From: Arthrinium phaeospermum
Taxonomy: Eukaryota; Ascomycota; Sordariomycetes; Amphisphaeriales; Apiosporaceae
Assembly: GCA_006503535.1 (NCBI GenBank)
Contig: QYRS01000007.1
Span: 2,480,001 to 2,544,000 of the forward strand
Reading direction: 5' to 3'
DNA: 64,000 bases
Position 1 is the stretch's first letter; every line of letters starts with the position of its first letter. Position numbers and translations under genes: made by a program. Below the pieces are notes generated by a model that was not told where the DNA came from, did not search any database, and saw nothing but the letters and a program-made list of their open reading frames with translations. This document shows, piece after piece, positions 56,577 to 64,000 of this stretch.

Positions 56577-57471
56577 TGTCGAAAGGCTGGGTGGTCAAAG
56601 ATCGGTATCGAAAATCGGTGGATGAGTGAAAAGTCCGGCGGTGAAAGTAGTGACCGTGGCGAAGAGAATAGGCAAACGAATGTCGGTTGGCGAGTCCGAG
56701 CTCACTCGATTGAAATACCAGATCTCGGGAAAAATGAGCGGAAGTCACAAAATCAAGTGACGGTGAAGAGATGTGGCGGCATCGAAGGACGTCGTCGTTG
56801 GTGATCGTGTCTTGAGGGCTTCTTATCAAGATATGACCCGTTGCATCTCGCTGCGTGCGAGCATCGCAAGAAGAGAAGATTCCAATTTCGGAATCGAAGA
56901 ACATCGTTCTATTACCCGGATGGTCCCAGTCCTTGCCCACCACGTTGTTATTATGGAGCACATCTTAGCAAGTTTATCCTGGCCCCTGGCCTATCGGAGT
57001 GTATAATATCGACGACTTGTGGAGGGCCCAGCCTTGATAGCGAGTTCCTTTTCCTACAAGGGCTTAGTATGAGAGGGTTCTCGGGACATTATTCAGGATG
57101 GACTTCTGTGGGAAGAAAAGGGGATCTGCGTTCTGACATGGACCATTAAGAACAAGGCTCCCTATAACTTTATTTCGCTTCTTTCCATTATGGACAGTGG
57201 GGAAGAGTCTCAGAACTTGGTAGATCGATCACTTTGTGACATCTTTCTCGGTGCTAATGTCTGCTTCCTCACGAGTTGCTTGCTATATACCTGCTCTAAT
57301 CAAAGACAACAGTCTTGACAGTCTCATTCTATTAGACGCTTCTCGCGTGGGCAAACTAGTACTTGAGCAGCTTATTAGTCTCAAATCGAGGTCATTCAAC
57401 ATAGAGAACCTCTTATGACCGCATCGATACGACGGTGGTATTCTATCTGGAAGGAAGAAAGAAGCTAATAT

Positions 57472-57492
57472 TAGATCCTAGATCCTAGATCC
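57472..57492 (+). repeat. Short tandem repeat (TAGATCC)x3
   Basis: Three contiguous copies of the 7-mer TAGATCC occur in a non-coding stretch. Confidence 0.8.
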
Positions 57493-58735
57493 CTGATACT
57501 GATCATCCTAGATCAGCCTGCCGAAGAAAAAGAAGTGAACAGGACATGGAACCGCATGACTCGTGAACGACCAGCCCGGATTCCAGAAGATATGAGCTGT
57601 TGTATGATTTGCCAGGTCCACTTTGGCAGGACCCTGCTCATGTACGGACAGACTCTCCAGCCTTCAAGGATGCCGTCAGCAACTTGGAAATTCTTGACGT
57701 GGGGAAGACCATTGGAGAGGTGGCTGCATACAATTTCCAAAAGGTTCGAAATTATGCTCATGTAGTATAGGATCCTGATGCATGATAATATGTTGAACAT
57801 AACCTGTTGTCGACGTTGTTTCTCTTTGAAGAACAATGTAGTGAGGCCTAGCACGCCGCGGTAGATCACGGTACGGTCGGCGAGCTCGGATCAGCGGTGT
57901 CGAACCCGGCTCCGTGAGACCCTTGCCGGGCCCCGCCAGACCCGTTATATTCCCAAACAGGTGGACTCTATCCATCTGTGATGCCACCTTGTCTTGTTCA
58001 ATAGCCAATGAGCGGCCCGCCCCGACAGCACTGGTGGCTAGTGTGCTGATTTTACTTCCGCAGAGATTACCTAACCAAGTAGGGGGCCTTCAGTTCGTGT
58101 GTGTGTCTGCAGTTGCAGCCTCCGCATTCCTGGCGTGGAAATGACAGGAATGTCTATGTCAAACTCGGACTTGACCAAGGCGGCCCCGTTTTAAACGCCC
58201 CTTCTTTAACGCCGAGTCGACGCCGAATTTCTTGTGGTATGGACCAGGTGGTCGCGGCTCTTTGCGACTCTGCGATCCCTTGTCGACGGGGCTGTCAAAC
58301 GTCAAACAAGGCGAGGCCGATAGCCTCCCGCACTTGCACCGTTTGGGAAACCAGCGCGGGCTGGATTCAGGCCATCGAAAAGATCGTCTCACTGACCACA
58401 TCAATCCAACGACGGACGGGCCACATCTTTTGCGCCTTACAAGCATCAGGTGGTGGAATATTGTGACGGCTCACATCCCCCCGCACTCGACCCTGGAAGG
58501 ATACTTATGTGACAGCAACTGGGCGAGAGGGGAACTTCTGGATAACGCAGAGCCTATCATATCACGAGGTTCGCCTTCCCCACCTGCGCCGCAATAGGTA
58601 TCAGAAAAACGCATTCCAGTCTGACCCTTTTTCCCACACTCCGGCTCTCGGGCTCGAGAAACGATACATCACATTCTGCCGAAGATAAACCTAAATTCCC
58701 CTATAGAGGGACCCATTTTCAGATCGCACTCTCTG

Positions 58736-58754
58736 ACACACACACACACACACA
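58736..58754 (+). repeat. (AC)n microsatellite just upstream of a start codon
   Basis: About nine AC units end 9 bases before the ATG at 58764, probably within the 5' UTR of the SCP2–PhyH gene. Confidence 0.85.
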
Positions 58755-58763
58755 TACGCAAAG

Positions 58764-60491
58764 ATGGCTGGCGTCGCACCAGGCAAGACCTACACGCCCG
58801 GTCTCGACTTCAGCGGGGTGACCTACACCTGCCCCGCCAAGAAGGCCCAGTCGGACGCGGACAGAGCCCATGAGATCATCAAGGAGAAGTTGCCGCTGCT
58901 CAGCCAGATCAAGGCTCTCCTCGCCGTGACCTTTGGCGATCGCCCCACGTTCTTCGTCGACGGGCGCGCTAACGAGGCCAAGATTCTAGACTCGTGCGAT
59001 GACGAGCCGGATTGCCGTCTGAACATCAAGCCTGAGTATGAGCCTCATACCCACCTGTTGGGTTGATTTTACTGACGTCCGGCATCCCAGGTATATCATC
59101 CAGTTCTATGAGAACAAGTTGGAGCCACGATATGGAGTCCGTTTCCTCCTTTGCCCCGCTTCACTCTCCTGGTGCAGATAGACTGGGCGTGTTACTAACA
59201 CAGTGCCCCTGTAGCTGTTCAAGGACGCCTTCTTCAACGAGGCTTCCATGCCGTCGGGCAAGATCCCGGTCGCCATCAAGTTCGCCGACTTGTTGACGCC
59301 GCACCCGCCCACGCCTCCCAAGCCAGCCAGCGCCTTCTCTAGACTGCCTGAGCCGACGGAGGATGTCGAGCAGGTCAAGCGCGACATTGAGGAGTTTGGG
59401 TATGGCTTGGCCAAGAATGTCTTGTCTCCGGAGCAGGTGGCGATCATGAGAAAAGGTAGGGTTGACTCAAGATTATCCCTCTGTATGATACCAGTAGAAG
59501 TCACTGACGTGATGGCCCCGACATACAGCGGTCGTCGAGCAAGCCGCTGGCGAACGAAAAGCAGGAAGTAAGTACCATATCTCTCCGACAGATACCCTTT
59601 CACGGATCAGCCCCGAATACTGCTTGCTAACCACTGCACGCTCTGCAACAGTTGCCCAAGTCGATGGCGGTCCTGACGGCCCCAACCAGCGGCTATGGAC
59701 CCTGATCAACAAGGGCGACGACTTCCTCGACCTGCTCAACCACCCCATCATTGACGAGTTCGTCCCCTGGGCCCTGGGCGAGCATGCCGTCATCACGACC
59801 TACACTGCTAATATTGCGCGTCCTGGTGAGTTTCTGCCCTATCTACCCCCCTCCCATGTACATGTCTGTTCCGTCTCTCTCAGTCGCAGGCTGACCGAAA
59901 TTTCGCTCTTTGCAATAGGCAATGTTCCCATGCAGTTGCACACGGACCAGGTCGCCGTACAGCCGCCGATCCGCGACATCGCCTTTGGCATCAACATCCT
60001 CTTCTACCTCGAGGACGTGACCGAGAAGAACGGTGCGACGCGCGTGTATCCCGGCAGCCACCTGGGCCAAGTCGCCCCCGAAGACGTAAGCACCTGACTA
60101 CCGCAGATACCACTACTGACAGCAAGCTAACCAACCCACCACCCAGATCTTCACCGTCGAAGGCTCCCACCCCGCCGAGGCCCCCGCGGGCACGGCCCTC
60201 ATCGTCGACAGCCGGATCTGGCACGCGACGGGCCCGAACCGCGAGGCGGCCGGGGAGCGGCCCCTGATCCTCCTATTCTTCATGCGGTCCTTCGTCCGGC
60301 AGCAGGAGAACAACTTCCTGTCGCTGCGCCGGTCCGACGTCTGGCCCAAGCTGTCGGACCGCCACAAGCGCATGCTCGGCTTCTACACGACGGGCGCCCT
60401 TGGCGGCGTCGACGGCGAGGTCCGCGAGGGGGTGTTTGTGGAGTGGAAGGAGGGGGTGGGGGAGATGCGGGAGCCGAATGACCGGAGTTGA
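58764..60491 (+). CDS. SCP2 sterol-carrier domain fused to phytanoyl-CoA dioxygenase (PhyH) domain (427 aa)
   Basis: Seven exons (58764–59035, 59091–59136, 59215–59455, 59529–59567, 59652–59825, 59919–60085, 60147–60491) join in phase. The donor after exon 2 (GTCCGT) is non-consensus. Residues ~35–130 match an SCP2-like lipid-binding fold (FFVDGRANEAKILDSC; then a PDC-type turn and KIPVAIKFADLL). The rest is a PhyH-type Fe(II)/2-oxoglutarate oxygenase with the H-x-D motif (LHTDQ) and a distal His (WHATGPN). Such enzymes hydroxylate lipids, fatty acyl or natural-product substrates. The attached SCP2 domain may hold the hydrophobic substrate, which is inference. An NmrA-like reductase lies downstream. 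No peroxisomal SKL-type end is present (it ends NDRS). Confidence 0.88.
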
Positions 60492-61499
60492 GCAGGGGGT
60501 TCAACCTTGTTTGGATCACAGTAGAAACTCGTGGTTTACAGACATGAATATTGAACCAAATCTATTGGGCACGCGGTTGGGTCGATGCTTACGGGAGCCA
60601 GCATTCTTAGGTCGTCACTATTACTACCCCAGAGGGCCGCGGTGCCGCAAGCAGCGACATGGCCTGGTCGAGAAAATGGTAGTCACGGAAGCCGTCGGCC
60701 ACGAGAACCACGTGCGACCCACGTCCTATTGCTCGCAGTACTAGGTGGTAGTACCAGGGGTTTCCATGTCGTGACGTTCACGGTGCAGCATTTGCGTGTA
60801 GATTTGACATATATGCGGTGTTCAAGAAGTTGTTTCCTAAAGTTGCGCGTTGGCAGCTTGGTTGCTGCTTACGTTTGTGTCTCACTGAATCGTGCTGACG
60901 CATGGGGCCACTAATATCTGCCAAAGCACATGGCCTAGGTTACTTGACACGTTCATTGTGGCAGATTTCTTTGCCCTTTGAGTAAGACGGGGCGCGTAAA
61001 TTCAACCACAAGATAACCGAGCCTTAGGCACTGGAGTCATATGGGAATATTTGGCCCCTAGGAGTCAGCGTTCGTGGCTCAGTCAACACAACCAGGCCCC
61101 CTTTTGGTGTCCTACGGATTATGGGCTCTTGAAGGTGATATTGGCGGTCTAGGTCCCAGTGCGGTCGACACCCAGCCACAGCTTGAGGCCTGCATGGCAT
61201 TCCTGCTTGCAGCCAGAAACCCCATACCGTCGAATTAATGGATAATTGACCGTGATGGTGGCTGATAAGAGGCATTTAAATGTCTTGTACAGGAACTCTC
61301 ACAGCATTCTGTATCAGACACCAAGGCAACCAACCTACAGGGACTTCAGGGGCTCGAAGGGCTAACTGATGGTCCATAGCGGGTAAATTCGAAAATCATT
61401 AGTGGGTCAGTTCTGTTTGCGATACCCCGCATTCCCATTAAGCCTGCCCGTGCTCAAGCTACCCCTCTCCCCCTCGTGGCGGCAGGCCGTTGCCCTAAC
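60492..61499. other. Convergent intergenic region (1.0 kb)
   Basis: No gene is recognised on either strand. Confidence 0.5.
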
Positions 61500-62616
61500 C
61501 TACTGGTTTTCCCCACGAATAGCCCTCTGAACCACGGCGCTGAGGGGCTCCATGTCCCGCGGCGCGAGCCCCAGCGCCTCGTTGTCCGTCTTCTCGTAGA
61601 GCGTCTTGCCTTGGGCCCAGATCCGGCGCAGCGTGAACGTGGCCGCGGCCGGGTCGCTCTTCTCCCAGGCCTTCTTCTCCTCGGCCTGGAGGTCGTCCAT
61701 GGCCGTGTACGTGACGTCGAACGTGGCGCCCGTCTGCGACTCGAACTCGGCCAGGAGTTCGCGCGGCGTCTTGACAAAGGACTGCACCTTCAGGGCCTTG
61801 TTCATTGATGCTTCGGGCTTGGCCAGGGCTGCGACGACGAGTTTGCCGACACTGTACCGGCGTATTAGATTCAAGTATAGACAGAAAAGTGGCAGGTAGT
61901 AAGGTAGTGGCGGGAGTGTATAAGACTTACTCGGGCATGGTGGTGAGGCCGATTTTATCATTGCCGTCCCCAATCAGAACGGCCCTGTGGGTCTTCGCGT
62001 CGAAACCGCCCGCCGACTCGAACCCAGGCTTGAAATCCAGGAACATGTCCGCATATGGTCCGGTGACCACGTAGGTAATCTTTAGCTTCTTAACCTCGTT
62101 TCTGCGCGTGAACGTCAGCCAACACTTTGCCCCTTATCATCCTTGAGTGCATCATCCAGTTGGTTACCTGATGAAGGCTCGGACCTTGAGCTTGTTCTGG
62201 TGCGGCTTCTCGTCCCTGCTGGTGGCGTCGTACTCGATATCGGTGCCGTACTCGCTGGGGAAGAACCACTGCACGCTGCTCGCCGCCTCGTCGGCCAGGC
62301 GCAGCAGCTCGATCTGCTCGAGCAGCGCGGTCCGGCCCAGGCAGCAGACCACCGTGTCGACGTCCCGGTAGGCGCTGCGGACGTCGTCGGCGTTGCGGAT
62401 GTCGCCCGTGAGGACGGACAGCCCTTGCTGCTTCCAGGACGCAAGGAGGGGTTGCTTTTGAGGGCTGGCGGCCGTGGCGGCCGAGGTTAGGATGGACACG
62501 CGCGAGACGGACTTGAGGGAGGCCGAGGCGATGGCGCTGGTTATGTGCTTGCCGATCGCGCCCGTGGCGCCAATAATCAATATCTTGGAAGGTAATGAAG
62601 CTGCCATGATTGCCAC
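61500..62616 (-). CDS. NmrA-like / isoflavone-reductase-type NAD(P)-dependent protein (323 aa)
   Basis: Exons 62168–62616, 61931–62101 and 61500–61851 join in phase (introns of 66 and 79 nt). The N-terminus has the Rossmann motif GATGAIGKHI of the atypical short-chain dehydrogenase NmrA/PCBER group. The blocks VDTVVCCLGR, the YGTDIEYD segment (FFPSEYGTD) and TYVVTGPYADMFLD are typical of isoflavone-reductase-like fungal proteins. These either reduce small molecules with NADPH or act as redox sensors that bind transcription factors. The first ATG (62616) gives MAIMAAS; the next at 62607 is equally possible. Converging with the SCP2–PhyH oxygenase, it could share a pathway. Confidence 0.9.
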
Positions 62617-64000
62617 GTTATTTCAATTGCCGTATGTGTCCTTTCTTTGGATATTTTGCAATGTTGACTTTGGCAAGATATCCTCCAGATGACGTGCTGT
62701 TGGGGTTGAGCCTATTTGATTGAAGCTACTAGCGCGCGCTCTTTGTGCATCTACAGCGCCCTCCGACCAGAGCTCCGACAGGTCGTCAGTTGTCTCCCAG
62801 TGGACTGCGTTTACCCCACTTAATTGAGAAAGGCGCTTTTCTTCTTGCCCCCTTCTTGCCCGAAGGTCCGGTTCAATACTCGATATACATGATGAAAACT
62901 AGTGTACTAATAACAGATTATTAAGGTAGACATACTTGGAGGTATGTCAAAAATTGAATGGCTTGCTCATGATTTATGTTCAGCTGTGGCTTCTGTCAGC
63001 AGTCGTGCATTGCTTAGCTTCCGGGTCCACCAACATGCACGGAGGGGCACAATCAATTGACTGTGGACCGCTGACGTCGGCTTCAATAACCCCTTATTCC
63101 TCTGACTGCCCTTGAATCAATGGGCTTCCGGTAGCGACCCAAGCGGCAGTGATACAATGACCTACCAGCGATCTAACACTGGTCATGCCTAGCAGTATGC
63201 TGATGAATAGTCCAGGCGCTGTTTTTGCTCGTCTCTGTGTACTGTATCTTCGAATCGTTTACACCTCCGTACCACTGTCCATGGAGGTCGACCCAAGTCC
63301 GAGGTATTGAACTCCACGCCTGGTAGATCCGGATCGCCTATTCCTCTCCGATATCTATTCAAGAGTAACGAACGGTAGATATTGCGCGCCTCAAGGCGGC
63401 ATTCGCCGTGTCTGTCCTTATCGGTACGCTGGATGTGCTTTCTGTCGTCAGTCTGCCCTGCGACTGGGAACACATCCAATATGGCTGCCACTGCATGATC
63501 CACTGCGGGACGCGTTGACTCGTCGCACCTCCGAGTCGAGCTGATTCAGAACGATGACCTCTGATAAGGACCTAAAGTGGGCATCCCGTGTCCCAGGGTA
63601 CCACGGTGCTTCGGTTCTACGTCATCAAGATGAAAGCTTTGCCAGGAACAACCCAAGGCGTCTTCCTTCCTTATCAATTTCCATCTCCAACCTTTGAGTC
63701 TGATGTGCCTATGTTGATCCACAATCTTGACTAAACCAGATTATATTCGTTCGTCTTAGAAGTCTGAAACCAACGTTCGTCGCATCATACCTGACAAGCA
63801 AACCTAGTACCTGCTTTTTGTTTTCATTCCAATTGCCTTCTGTCAACGTTCGATGATCTGCCAAACAAAAGGTCGATACCCACGGCAGTCGTGAGCGGCA
63901 GTCCCCGGCCTGCTGCCTGACCCCCAGCTTCGTCGGTTTCAAGTAGCCAGCGGCCGGCCCTCATAGGTGGAAAGACAGCCGACGACCTGGTCGTTCGGCG
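62617..64000. other. Intergenic region to window edge (1.4 kb)
   Basis: No clear gene is seen. A minus-strand 104-codon frame at 63189–63503 has no recognised domain and may be chance or an edge fragment. Confidence 0.45.

Larger units (their letters stand above)
56577..58763. other. Intergenic region (2.2 kb)
   Basis: No domain-bearing frame was found. Overlapping short frames around 58100–58600 look like chance. The right end is the promoter of the SCP2–PhyH gene. Confidence 0.5.

Noticed and set aside
63189..63503. Minus-strand 104-codon frame near the right edge
   Set aside because: No recognisable domain; too little evidence to call a gene.
1..64000. CRISPR arrays, insertion sequences, prophage or operon features
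   Set aside because: Nothing of this type is present; gene structure is eukaryotic throughout.

Overview
The window looks like nuclear DNA from a filamentous ascomycete (Pezizomycotina). The evidence is short GT–AG introns (about 50–90 nt) with CTAAC/CTGAC-like branch sites, an intron-bearing tRNA-Ser, and fungus-typical families: HET-domain proteins, a Zn2Cys6 regulator, Clr5-ankyrin and NLR-like proteins, a PTH11/rhodopsin-type receptor, and secondary-metabolism enzymes. I cannot name the species. No mitochondrial, bacterial or clearly intact transposon sequence was recognised.

Layout. 0–6.3 kb: the 3' end of a leucine-rich-repeat protein with an RGG tail, a tRNA-Ser(CGA), an F-box-like gene, and an eroded patch (a decayed LRR relative, a tRNA-like relic, a second broken reading frame). 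7.7–15.3 kb: two HET-domain genes flank a Zn2Cys6 transcription factor. 15.9–18.5 kb: a membrane protein and a small helical protein. 18.9–25.6 kb: a candidate isocyanide biosynthetic cluster, with an isocyanide synthase fused to a TauD-type dioxygenase, a divergent FAD monooxygenase, and an MFS transporter. 25.8–29.2 kb: a HET-ankyrin gene. 31.0–35.4 kb: a cytochrome P450 and a class I terpene synthase. 35.8–36.9 kb: an alpha/beta hydrolase split by an in-frame stop.

38.0–54.4 kb holds a run of recognition or cell-death-type genes: an NLR-like protein (hydrolase-like, NACHT-like, ankyrin, ZZ finger) whose catalytic residues look lost, an unknown 275-residue protein divergent from an ankyrin–subtilisin fusion, a Clr5–ankyrin protein, and a small single-pass membrane protein. 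55–62.6 kb: a rhodopsin-type receptor, an SCP2–phytanoyl-CoA dioxygenase fusion, and an NmrA-like reductase.

Taken together, the window mixes two or three small metabolic clusters (isocyanide; terpene; perhaps SCP2–PhyH with NmrA) with a large complement of HET, NLR and ankyrin genes, as is common in variable accessory regions of fungal chromosomes. Several loci are broken by single changes, in line with rapid turnover. Exon boundaries below were derived by hand from splice signals, reading phase and family conservation; none has transcript support.
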